The notes under the pieces are model-generated. The model was not told the origin of the DNA, searched no databases, and saw only the letters and a program-made list of their open reading frames with translations. A stretch of 64,000 nt of DNA from Lingula anatina (Eukaryota > Brachiopoda > Lingulata > Lingulida > Lingulidae): NCBI RefSeq assembly GCF_001039355.2, contig NW_019775572.1, forward strand, positions 83,072 to 147,071. Direction: 5' to 3'. Of this stretch, positions 1 through 10,986 are shown one piece after another. Every line of letters starts with the position of its first letter. Position 1 is the stretch's first letter. The translations under genes and the position numbers were made by a program.

Positions 1-313
1 TTACTGTAAGTTTTCAAAAGAACTTTCAATTTGATTGATTTTTTTTTTCTGAAAAATGTTCCTGTTACATGATGATTCTAAAAAAGTGTTTAACAAAATC
101 AAGGTCCTGCAGGAAAACACCCGAAGTCATATTGAAATTTTTATTTGGACAAGTGCATCTTGAGTCAGACCAGTAGATTTTAAGAAAGTGGTGTCCCAAA
201 TGGCCAGTAAGCTGAAAACTTTGTGGCATAGATTAGATAGACAAAAAAAAAACAAACTTTTAAATACTTCCAGTGATGCCTGCACAGACACACCAAAACA
301 TGTTTGTGGACAT

Positions 314-356
<43 letters not shown>

Positions 357-1018
357 ACAAAAATTATTAAAAAGAATCTAAGGCTGTTTCAAAAAGATAT
401 TTCTAATGGAAATGCACTTTAAAACTGATTTGCGAGATGCTTTATACTAGCCAAATACAGGTGAGAGTTAAGTGGAAGACTCCAGGTGTAAACAGGGTTT
501 AACTCCAGGTAATGGCAGCTACCTGCATGCAGAGGTGTTAGCTTCCCAGGTGTGCTGATGAGAGCGTGTTACATGTAAAGTCTGTACTGTGATGCCACAT
601 TAAAACAGATAGTTTATGAATAATAGGTTTCAGTTGAGTAAATTTATTATAAACAGACTTGCTAGACTAAATGCTTTAAAGTGAAAAAATCCTGGGATTA
701 AAATGTTGGGTATAAATGAAATTTGTTGACTGTTGGATGTTACTTGTTTGATTTCTTTCCTTGATATCTTTATTTTAAAATCTTAAATGATCTATTAAAC
801 TTAAATATATTAAAGTAAAAAAAATTATATAATCAAATACTGGTTGTTAAAACATGAATTTTCACAAAATACATTAAAGTAAAAAATTATATAATCAAAT
901 ACTGGTTGTTAAAACATGAATTTTCACATTCACAATTAACAACTATGTATTACATTTTTAATGTTTTCTTGTACAATTAATTCTTAATTTCATTGAAATC
1001 ATTTTGTGGTCTTTCCAG
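1..1018. other. AT-rich non-coding DNA, probably convertase intron
   Basis: No coding exon is recognisable. The stretch precedes the first visible exon of the convertase gene and ends in a pyrimidine-rich AG acceptor at 1017-1018, so at least its right part is intron. It holds a poly-T run at 316-354 and an imperfect 64-bp tandem duplication starting at 809 and 873. The signal-peptide and pro-domain exons expected upstream of the gene were not found here and probably lie outside the window. Confidence 0.6.
809..936. repeat. 64-bp tandem duplication
   Basis: The block starting ATTAAAGTAA at 809 recurs at 873 with only small indels in the A-run. Both copies carry the same continuation (ATAATCAAATACTGG) and end near TTTTCAC. 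It is a recent local tandem duplication in non-coding DNA. Confidence 0.85.
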
Positions 1019-2197
1019 ATTGTGTGGTGTGAGCAGCAGTCCTATAAGACCAGAGAGGTCAGGGAAGAGTTAAATGACCCGGAGTGGCCACAACAAGAAT
1101 GGTACCTGGTAGGGTCAAAGTTCTGACAAAATAAAGGCCAGATCCACTGAAGAAAAACTTGAAAATTTTGAAACTTAAAAATTAATTAATATTTGAAAAT
1201 GCCCGAATCTGACGTGGCACTATTAGGTGAAGAACTTTTCAAAATTATCCAGTGGCCCATTTTCAAGTTTGACGAAATTTTCAAAGTGAAAAATAATTAT
1301 CATGTCAGTGGAGAATTGTTTTCTGAAAAAATTTTCAAGACCGAGTAAATTTTCAAGTTTTTACTGTAGACTGAAAGTTGGCTTCAAGGACGTGGTTCAA
1401 AAAGTTAGGATCTATTACCTTATATATCTGCTTTGAGAATGCAGAATAAAACATTGTCATGTTATGAGATAATGCTGTCACATTACAAAATACATCGGGA
1501 TGAATTTGCTAATTAGAACTGATGACAAACAGCAACATTCTTATGGTTTCAAACAAATGAACATATAGCCCTAGAAAATGTAAAACAGAAATTAAATAAT
1601 TGATAACATTAATGCTGGTGTGGTATATAAAAAGAGTCCAACCATACAAAATAGTAAAATAATTATGTTACTGCCAGTACGTAATATTATAAGGATACAC
1701 TAGTCAACATGGATATGATTGGGTCAATAGTTGTTTTTTATGACGATGATGATATTTGTTTTAAAAGTGGTGATAATGTTGATATGCAACTAATTTATAG
1801 TATTGGAGTGTTTTATCTTTGATGTTAATGGTCACTAATGAATTTCATTATATTTTACAATATTTTGCAGGGTTCAGGGTCCAGTATGCACATAAGTGAG
1901 GCATGGGAGCAAGGATACACTGGTCAAGGAGTGACCGTAGTGGTCAATGATGATGGATTGGACATTGAACATCCAGATATTAAGGAGAATTATGTAGGTA
2001 ACCATTCAAAATATTATATTGCAATTGATATCATATGTAATATAAAATATTATTCTAAAAATACAATCATGTAGGTTACATGTACTCGTTAATCAAAAAT
2101 ATGTTACCAATTGTCTTTTTAGGTTGATGACTAGCTAAAAAATAACAATTTCTAACTTTCTTTTGATTATAAGGAGTCACTATAACCAATAATGTGT

Positions 2198-2234
<37 letters not shown>

Positions 2235-5200
2235 CAAATATCTGTGATCTCATGATGCTAATGGGGCTCACTTTTATTTTTATGGGATACGAGTATTTCA
2301 TTTATCAGCTTCTTAGTTCTATCAAAACGAAAAAAAAACTTGCAGCTGCAGTAGAAAGCCTACTTTAAGACAGATATTTTTGATTACTGGTTTCTCAAAC
2401 TCTTCTGACCTCAAAAATTGCAAAATAGAAAATTGAGCCAGAAATTTTTTTTTTTCAATCATACAGTCACATCGGAATAAAACAAACATGAAAACTTACA
2501 AGTTTTACAGTAGTACATTAGTGAGATTTTAGTTTAAAAAGTAATTATTAAAAAAAAATATATTTTTAAATTTTCTCCCCTCTGACCTCTGATGAAAATA
2601 AAAGCTGTTTGAGAAACAAGTAATTAAATAATCTTTAATCTTATTATATGTTAATAAATTAATCTTGTTATATGTTACATACCATTTTGTTTCCTTTTGA
2701 TTTCAGGATCCTGATATAAGTTGGAACCTTATTGATAATGACAAAAACATGAGTCCTCCTGAAGGCAGAAGGTATTATAGCTCATCTCCTACTGAACACT
2801 CTATCACCCCCTTTTAATGCTTTGAAAAAAATTATTATCTTGTCTAATAATAATGCACAGTTGATTTGTATAAAAAAAGATTTGATTCTAGAAACAATCT
2901 TGATCTGTATATATTTATAGGCTTCATAAAAACATATATGCAAGTTTTACCTACTCATCTTCAGTGTCTATGTCTGTTTTCTCCCCAGCCATGGCACCCA
3001 CTGTGCAGGTGTAGTGGCAGCAACAGCTAACAACAGTGTGTGTGGAACAGGAGTGGCATACAATGCTAAAATTGGAGGTAAGTAAACATGGTATTATCTT
3101 TTTATTTGAATATTCTGTTTATACTTCATTTTAGCTATCTATCTACATAACAGAAATGTGTCTATCTACATATTTTTGAAAGTGGTGAAGAAATAAAGTT
3201 TGTCTTCAAATGTCCACAGGAATTTAAACATGGAAAACACAAATAAGGCAAACAATATTCTCTTATCATATCATCTTTTCCTTACATGCCCCTATGGGCA
3301 AATTCACTAACACTGTCTTTGCCATTAGTTAGCAGTATGGCAATGTTTAACTCTTTGCACTGGACATTGTTCATCCCAGCTATAAAGTTCTTCAACAAAG
3401 CGAAGGAGACCTTTGATGCCTTAGAAGCAGCCACACTTTACCAGGAGTCCAGGGCCAACTCTGCAGACATTTACCTCAACAGCTGGGGGGTGAATGATGA
3501 TGGCAAGACCTGGGATGCCCCAGAGAATCTGGCTCAGCTGGCTCTACAGGATGGCATCATGGAGGTAAGTTTATTACAGGTGATATAAAAAATTAATTCA
3601 GAACGTGTGTTGTCATGACAGTTATGATTGTGCTTGATATGGTAATGGTGATTTAGTTTGTTGTGACAGTAAAATCTTTTGTTTGTTGTGTTTATCAATA
3701 GTGGTAATAGTGTTTATTATAACAATTTTGGTTGTGTTTTTGGAAATTTCCGTGATAAAATTGATTGTGTTTGTTGTGACAGTGATGATGTGTTTTTGTG
3801 CTGCTGTTTGTAGTCACAGTGGTAATTGTATTTGTTACATCAGTGATGATTATAGACTATGTTTTATTGTAACAGTGGTGAAGAAAGTCGATATGCTTTA
3901 TAAAAAAATGAGTGTATATTGTGTAAATCTCCAGGGCAGAGAAGGTAAGGGGCATATCTATGTGTGGGCTGCTGGTAATGGCGGTGAAGCTGACAACTGC
4001 GGAACAGATGGCTATGTAGGTAGTATATACACCATACCTATAGCTGGGGCTCAGAGTGACGGTAGCATACCGCAATATGCTGAGGTCTGTAGTGCAACCA
4101 TGGCAACAGCATATAGCAGGCAGCTAGGAAGCACACATAGTATTGTAAGTCTGGTTTTCCTCTAAAATGGCTTATAATTTGTGAGTGTGTTTGTGAGGGT
4201 TTGCTTCTGTTAGTTGATTTATGGCAATAATTGCTTTATCTTTGATTATAACTTAAGTTACCATGGTTTATGTTGTTTGCAGACTCTAATTATAGTAAAA
4301 TTGATCAATATTGCATTTACTAGAAGTAAATTTACTATATTAATTCAACAATTTACTTTTATATTCTAGGTCACAACTTCAGCAGGGAATAGTTGCACAG
4401 GGAACTTTTCTGGCACCTCTGCTGCTGCATCTGTTGCTGCTGGTGTGATTGCTTTAGCACTTGAAGCCAAGTAAGTCCATTGGAGCATTGCAGTAGATGC
4501 GATTGCTTTAATGTTTGAAGTCAGTAAAAACTTTAAGAGTTTCAGATAGTGGTTAATTAATCGTGGCTGGATTGATATGTCATCCCTTTTTTGCTTATCA
4601 CATAACATTTACTGCATTGTAAGAAACATGCATGAGCTGCTAGGAGAATACAACCAGCTGCATCCCAACAAATGTGGTGAAATTCTGATTTTCAAAAATA
4701 AGATAATAAATATTTCACTTATTTATTGACCATAAAAGTGTATGTATAGAGTAATTTCAGTGTTTGTGCACATATTTTTTTTTCTCTGGCGGTGAAACAA
4801 GTTTTTAGAGTTGATTATTGATAGACATTGACTTTGTATCCTGCCATGTTCCACTGTTTGGGCAGTTGGTGAAATGAAGGCACAGGAACATGAAACATAA
4901 TAGCAGGATATGCTTACACTTATGGACACATATGAATCCAGCCACCATATCCAACTGCCATCACACTTTGTGTGATTGCTTGGAGCCAAGTTGACCCATA
5001 TTTGCATGTTTTGTCACATTAATGTATACCTCATATTCAGAACCTGGGCTGCAAGTGAGTTCACTTTGACATTGTAGATAGTGATGCTTTTGTTGAAGTA
5101 AATGACAAGAAATTAAAATGTGCTGTTGCAGTGAAATAGCTTAATTTCTGAAATGAAAATTGCAAAATGTAAGTTTGGTTTCGTTCTTGATATTCATTGC

Positions 5201-7839
5201 AGACAATATTAAAAAAACTATTAATTATGTGTGACAGTTTTGAGTACTATCATGTGAACTTGGTTGGTAAAATGATAAGTGTTGGATTTGGAATAATACA
5301 CATCTTTTTCAGTCCCAGTCTAACGTGGAGAGATGTGCAGCATGTTTTAGCCCGATCTTCCAACCCAGAGGCAGCATGTAGTGGCGACTGGCAGACCAAT
5401 GGAGCTGGATTCCATGGTACTTATACATACTACATATATCAAAAGTAATTGCCAATTTGTCATACAAGATGCATTTTTTATGTTCAAGAAAGAAAAGTTC
5501 AAAATGTGTTTTGAAAAATAAGACAGCATGCAGTGTCTTGATAAATTAAAATTATAATTTTGTATTACATGTAATGTTTTGTGTTGGCACATCACTTGTT
5601 CTCTTGTAATGTAGTGAGCCACATGTTTGGTTTTGGTTTGCTGGATGCCACAAAGATGATAAGCATAGCAAAGACCTGGGATTCTGCAGCAGTGGGACAA
5701 CAGCAGATGTGTACCAGTAATATACAGCCAGTTGGAGAGTAAGTTTAGTAGCTAGTGACAGACTATGTGGAATAGTAACTGGTTGGAGCATATCTAGTCG
5801 ATGGTTAGACAAACATTGTTGATGAGATAACAGTGCTAGGTAGAGCATGCAAATATAAGCTGAGTAATTTATTATACTACAGTTGACAGTTGCTCAGGAG
5901 CTGGTTGACAGACACACTATGGGACTGGCAAGTGGGCCTTGTTGATATAAAGTGAATCTGGTGGTTTAGCACAATAAGTGATTTCAAATTAAAATGCTCC
6001 AACTGACAATTGTACCTAGACAGTGTTCTTAATGATGGGTAGTGCCTACCCTCTACCAGGGCCACAGATGAATAATGTGCACTTTTCTTCAGCACAGAAT
6101 TGTGATATGAATTAGCCAAAGAAATATGTCTGTGAATATCAAGTGAAAAATTAATATGTGACCCTAGTAAAGGGTAGGTATGTGGTGCCTCCCAAATTTT
6201 CACAAATGATGGACACTGCTGTCTGGGTTGGATGTTAAGTGTGTACCACAGTGTGTTTCCATGAGACCTTGGTAAAAAAAATTGAAAATGCCCAGTGGGA
6301 TTTCTGCTGTGTATATGTAAAGTGAATCATTTTAAATAGAAAATACTTTCTCTGGCAACATACCTATTTTTCATGAAGTAAAATTGATAGATATTTTGTG
6401 TGTAACAGTCCACTCAAACCTAGTAAGTAAAGGAAAAGAGTGCTGAAAATGATTGTAGTATAAAGAGTGATGGAGTGATGTCCAGGTAATAATAGAAAAT
6501 GCATGTTGAAGGTGGCAAAAGGAAAGTTTTACATGCACTGCTATTTTGAAAAAATCTTTCTAGGGATTTTGTCAGTGGAGCCCCACTGACCTTCCAGCGG
6601 AATATAACAGGTTGTCATGGTAACCCAGAAGAGGTCAACAGCCTGGAGCATGTCCAGGTGAGGGTTGCCTTGACAACAGATGACTTCAGTGGTCTCAGTG
6701 TTACCCTGACCTCTCCCAAAGGGACAGTGTCACGATTGTTGGAAGCAAGACCCAATGACCACCGGGCAGGCACCTTGAACTGGGTGTTCACTACTGTCCA
6801 GTCCTGGGGAGAAGATCCAACAGGAAACTGGACACTGTCCATTGACAATACCAGTCCAGGTAAAGGTCATATTGATATAAAATATAACTTTAAGGAGGTT
6901 TTGTTGCTAAGAATGAGAATATGAAGAATGAGGTGTTTCTCTTATTAAATGCTGTACAGTATTTATAATTTTAAAATATGGCCAGAGATTCAGATCTAAT
7001 AAAGACCATCTTCTTCATTCTGAAATTTCCACATTAAATGCCAAATGAATAGATATGGAATAACAAATGGATACATTTGAAAATGAAAAAGCTCACATAC
7101 ATTGCATCTGTTACATGTACAAGGTCCGGGTATGCAGGACTTGAGGGAATACATTTTGTCCTGCAGGCAATGTCTAGACAATTGTATATTTTTCTGGAAA
7201 TAAGCGCTGATTTAAAATTGAATGAACAGTAAAATGTTACCCAAAAGGTGATGTGGTTGATGGAAAAAAAAATCACAAAATACCCCTTATTTTATAGTAA
7301 GGACTTCACGTAATGTCATTACCAGATTATTTCTGCTATGTGTGCCATGATTGTAATACATGTATATATAAGATTGTATTTTCAGGTAAACTGCTGTGGT
7401 ATGAACTGATCCTGTGGGGTACAGCCAAGGACCCACAGCCAGGAGGAGAGAGAGCCTCAGCCAGTGTGTCTCCTTGCTTGAAAGTGCTGGGAAGTAAGCC
7501 CAAGGACAAAGGTATAGTGCAGCAGGTCTATTGAGAGTTACATGCTTTATGTATAAATTGATGCCATATATATTGATGCTATATATATATATATATATTT
7601 CACATATTATTAAATACAACATTACATGAACTTATGCAGGGTACAAATATTAAATTGTGCTGCAACCTATTTCAGGGAAACCAAGTAATAAAGATTTCCA
7701 GATAGACTACAAAGTATGGATTTTCATAGGAGTTGTGATTGCTGGGGCCATTTTCATCATCATCTTTGTCGTTGTTTACCGCCACTTTAATAGGAGGGGT
7801 GCCCGGGCCAGAATGAGGAGTCAACTGGATCGTGATTGA
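1019..7839 (+). CDS. Proprotein convertase (kexin/furin family, S8B), membrane-anchored; 3' 12 exons
   Basis: Secretory-pathway Ca2+-dependent subtilisin-like protease that cleaves precursors after basic residues. Exons read: 1019-1108, 1871-1993, 2707-2771, 2989-3077, 3380-3564, 3935-4144, 4370-4470, 5313-5416, 5615-5738, 6564-6859, 7386-7511, 7676-7839. All junctions are GT/AG and in phase, giving about 558 residues to a TGA. In order they encode the pro-region/catalytic junction ([11 protein letters not shown]), the catalytic Asp (VVNDDGLD), the catalytic His (HGTHCAG), furin-like pocket acids ([23 protein letters not shown]), the oxyanion Asn (AAGNGG), the catalytic Ser (FSGTSAAAS), a P domain ([17 protein letters not shown]), a short linker, one transmembrane helix ([20 protein letters not shown]) and a basic cytosolic tail. 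There is no Cys-rich domain, so the layout resembles PC7 or Kex2. It is unusual in having HGTHCAG where classical members have HGTRCAG. The 5' exons are missing from the window. Paralogue assignment is uncertain. Confidence 0.9.
1150..1365. mobile_element. Possible degenerate MITE
   Basis: Both ends carry GAAAAACTTGAAAATTT-like sequence in inverted orientation (near 1152-1175 and 1337-1360), and further TTTTCAA/TTGAAAA pairs lie inside. This suggests a decayed inverted-repeat element in a convertase intron. I could not define a target-site duplication. Confidence 0.35.
2193..2232. repeat. (TG)n microsatellite
   Basis: Dinucleotide TG run with one GA interruption, in the intron after the catalytic-Asp exon. 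Confidence 0.95.
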
Positions 7840-8348
7840 CCTTAATACCCCATCACTTCTCATTTAACAGTACAAGAGTGAAAATTCTCCCTCCCCAGGT
7901 GTGTGCGAGTGACCATGAAGTGTGTGCGTGTGTGTGTGTGTTTGCATGTGTGTGTTTGCGAATGGAGAGAATGAAATAGGAGGGGGTTTCAGAAAACATC
8001 AGTGTCAGCACTTAGCTGATCAGCAGCTTGCTGAAGTCTGGTTTAATATTCCTATCTATCATATCTTTATCCCACTTACATTTCCAGTTGAGTTTATGTC
8101 TACTGGTATTTTAGGTACATCAGGCCCGTAGCTAGCAATTTCAGAGGGGGGGGGGGTTGTTTTCTGAAAAAATGGACCTTTTACCATAAAATCCTCAAGT
8201 ACATAGGTCAAATTTTACCCAGAGTGGACCTTTTCCCAGCAAAAAGGGTGGTTCTTTCGAACCCCCCTGGCTACGGGCCTGTACATATTAGGTTACTTTA
8301 ATTGTTGTCCAGTAATTTGTATATTTAGTACCAGATTAAAGCTTTAAG
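6824..8348. repeat. First copy of the duplicated convertase 3' end
   Basis: The sequence from inside the P-domain exon through the linker exon, transmembrane exon, 3' UTR and a MITE ends in AAGCTTTAAG just before the single n at 8349. It is then repeated almost base for base. Differences are scattered substitutions and microsatellite length changes, as between two haplotypes. Confidence 0.95.
8121..8281. mobile_element. MITE with CAGGCCCGTAGC terminal inverted repeats
   Basis: Left end CAGGCCCGTAGCTAG and right end GGCTACGGGCCTG are inverted repeats. A G-run inside the left end pairs with a C-run inside the right end. Both sides are flanked by TACAT, a possible 5-bp target-site duplication. 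There is no coding capacity. It lies in the convertase 3' UTR or downstream region. Confidence 0.8.
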
Positions 8349-8349
8349 N

Positions 8350-9349
8350 GAAACTGGACACTGTCCATTGACAATACCAGTCCAGGTAAAGGTCATATTG
8401 ATATAAAATATAACTTTAAGGAGGTTTTGTTGCTAAGAATGAGAATATGAAGAATGAGGTGTTTCTCTTATTAAATGCTGTACAGTTTTTATAATTTTAA
8501 AATATGGCCAGAGATTCAGATCTAATAAAGACGATCTTCTTCATTCTGAAATTTCCACATTAAATGCCAAATGAATAGATATGGAATAACAAATGGATAC
8601 ATTTGAAAATGAAAAAGCTCACATACATTGCATCTGTTACATGTACAAGGTCCGGGTATGCAGGACTTGAGGGAATACATTTTGTCCTGCAGGCAATGTC
8701 TAGACAATTGTATATTTTTCTGGAAATAAGCGCTGATTTAAAATTGAATGAACAGTAAAATGTTACCCAAAAGGTGATGTGGTTGATGGAAAAAAAAATC
8801 ACAAAATACCCCTTATTTTATAGTAAGGACTTTACATAATGTCATTACCAGATTATTTCTGTTATGTGTGCCATGATTGTAATACATGTATATATAAGAT
8901 TGTATTTTCAGGTAAACTGCTGTGGTATGAACTGATCCTGTGGGGTACAGCCAAGGACCCACAGCCAGGAGGAGAGAGAGCCTCAGCCAGTGTGTCTCCT
9001 TGCTTGAAAGTGCTGGGAAGTAAGCCCAAGGACAAAGGTATAGTGCAGCAGGTCTATTCAGAGTTACATGCTTTATGTATAAATTGATGCCATATATATT
9101 ATAGATATTTCACATATTATTAAATACAACATTACATGAACTTATGCAGGGTACAAATATTAAATTGTGCTGCAACCTTTTTCAGGGAAACCAAGTAATA
9201 AAGATTTCCAGATAGACTACAAAGTGTGGATTTTCATAGGGGTTGTGATTGCTGGGGCCATTTTCATCATCATCTTTGTCGTTGTTTACCGCCACTTTAA
9301 TAGGAGGGGTGCTCGTGCCAGAATGAGGAGTCAACTGGATCGTGATTGA
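8350..9349 (+). pseudogene. Duplicated last exons of the convertase
   Basis: Contains the last 36 nt of the P-domain exon (8350-8385), the linker exon (8912-9037) and the transmembrane/tail exon (9186-9349, TGA stop). The encoded tail is the same as in copy 1, ending QLDRD. No upstream catalytic exons accompany it, so it cannot be a second gene. It is best read as the other haplotype's copy of exons 10-12. If the overlap were merged the gene would have a single 3' end. Confidence 0.85.
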
Positions 9350-9632
9350 CCTTAATACCCCATCACTTCTCATTTAACAGTACAAGAGTGAAAATTCTCC
9401 CTCCCCAGGTGTGTGCGAGTGACCATGAAGTGTGTGCATGTGTGTGTGTGTGTTTGCATGTGTGTGTTTGCGAATGGAGAGAATGAAATAGGAGGGGGTT
9501 TCAGAAAACATCAGTGTCAGCACTTAGCTGATCAGCAGCTTGCTGAAGTCTGGTTTAATATTCCTATCTATCATATCTTTATCCCACTTACATTTCCAGT
9601 TGAGTTTATGTCTACTGGTATTTTAGGTACAT

Positions 9633-9793
9633 CAGGCCCGTAGCTAGCAATTTCAGAGGGGGGGGGGGTTGTTTTCTGAAAAAATGGACCTTTTACCATA
9701 AAATCCTCAAGTACATAGGTCAAATTTTACCCAGAGTGGACCTTTTCCCAGCAAAAAGGGTGGTTCTTTCGAACCCCCCTGGCTACGGGCCTG
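9633..9793. mobile_element. Same MITE in the duplicated copy
   Basis: Identical element with the same TACAT flanks, present twice only because the surrounding 1.5 kb is duplicated. The G-run length differs slightly from the copy at 8121. Confidence 0.8.
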
Positions 9794-10168
9794 TACATAT
9801 TAGGTTACTTTAATTGTTGTCCAGTAATTTGTATATTTAGTACCAGATTAAAGCTTTAAGGAAATTTGAAAGCCATCCCTCCTAACTGACAGTAATGAAA
9901 GTTGCATTGTTGGCCACTTTGTATAATATACATAATATTAATTCACATATTGAGTATCAGTTAATGTTGATATCTGTGATGTCTTATGTAAAATTCACTT
10001 TGCATTTTGTCCATAGAGAGTGCAATTCATTTGAAGAAAAACAATTTAGCTTTCCTTTTGCCTTAAACTTTTTAAATTATTTATGAAAAGTATTTTGATC
10101 GTGGTTGCTTGATATATATATATCTTTTAATTTGCTACAAATGTGCTAAATGTTTTGCTGTGATCTTC

Positions 10169-10174
10169 AATAAA
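10169..10174 (+). terminator. Candidate polyadenylation signal of the convertase gene
   Basis: AATAAA in TTCAATAAACTGC downstream of the convertase stop codon. A second AATAAA follows near 10227. Either could end the 3' UTR. This is a motif match only. Confidence 0.4.
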
Positions 10175-10798
10175 CTGCTAGAATTAAGAAATTTCTAGCG
10201 ATTTTAGAACAGGTAAAATATTTGTAATAAAAGCTTTTTGTTTTTAATTATTTTTACCAATATATAGCTAAGCTGTAATTATTTCATAAATAGATTAGGC
10301 AGTGCTTTTTATATAGGTAGGGGGAGATACCAAATGACCAGGTGAATATTACAATAAAAGTGAAATGGATCGGTTTATGTCTTATATTATTTGACGTCTG
10401 CTTTTTAGAGTTGGACTGAAATGTTAAAATATTTGACTTGTATCACATCACCTCAAGAAACCCAAACAGTTTCATAAAAAATTATGCCATTTTAAATGTT
10501 GACAAGATTGCCCTAGAGGCTACGGCAAAAAATGTTGTGGATATTTTCAAAGGTCGCAGTAAAATGATGTTCTTATTTGAAGAAGTGTGCTTGTATATGC
10601 ACATTTTACCAGATGATACTTTATTCAAACAAAATTTTTAAGCATATTCATCTTTCTTCAGGTCTATAGAGTTTACAATTTGTATCAAACTTAAAAAAGG
10701 CTGAACTTATTAAATAGATAAAATGGCATAATTAAACAAAATACATTTTTCTGAATATATTCTTGAACAAAAGCTTTTGCCAAACTTCAGTCTTGATC

Positions 10799-10986
10799 AA
10801 AAAAATCTGTAAGGATGAAAATTGTTTTAACAAATCAGGGCCCAGTTTCATTAAGGATGGATAGCGCTATCCTATGGAGAAGAAATTAACACCATGGATA
10901 GTGTTATCCACAGGATAGCCTATCCAGCCTTGATGAAACTGGGCCCTGATTTGTTAAAACAATTTTCATCCTTACAGATTTTTTTG
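10799..10986. repeat. Near-perfect 190-bp palindrome with a MITE at its centre
   Basis: The left arm from 10799 (AAAAAAATCTGTAAGG) is matched in inverted orientation by the right arm ending at 10986, about 62 nt per arm with only two or three mismatches. The inner part of each arm is the MITE-type terminus CAGGGCCCAGTTTCAT. The outer part (ATGAAAATTGTTTTAACAAAT) looks like flanking DNA yet is also inverted. Transcribed as RNA it would form a long hairpin. Confidence 0.9.

Larger units (their letters stand above)
8350..9860. repeat. Second copy, probably a false (unmerged overlap) duplication
   Basis: It begins at the position equivalent to 6824, in mid-exon, and ends with the same AAGCTTTAAG that precedes the n in copy 1. 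Only after 9860 does unique sequence follow. A repeat that starts mid-exon exactly at an n and ends exactly at the sequence before the n is what two overlapping contigs joined without merging would give. Intronic and UTR sequence matches as closely as coding sequence. Confidence 0.9.

Noticed and set aside
127-370. Open frames on both strands with Lys or Phe runs
   Set aside because: They are translations of the poly-T run at 316-354 and neighbouring low-complexity DNA.
6996-7276. Minus-strand frames also present at 8522-8802
   Set aside because: Identical because the region is duplicated across the n. They lie in a convertase intron antisense to the gene, with no known similarity.
8350-9349. 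A second convertase gene or true alternative last exons
   Set aside because: The copy starts mid-exon at the n, lacks catalytic exons and matches the first copy through introns and UTR, so an overlap artefact is more likely.
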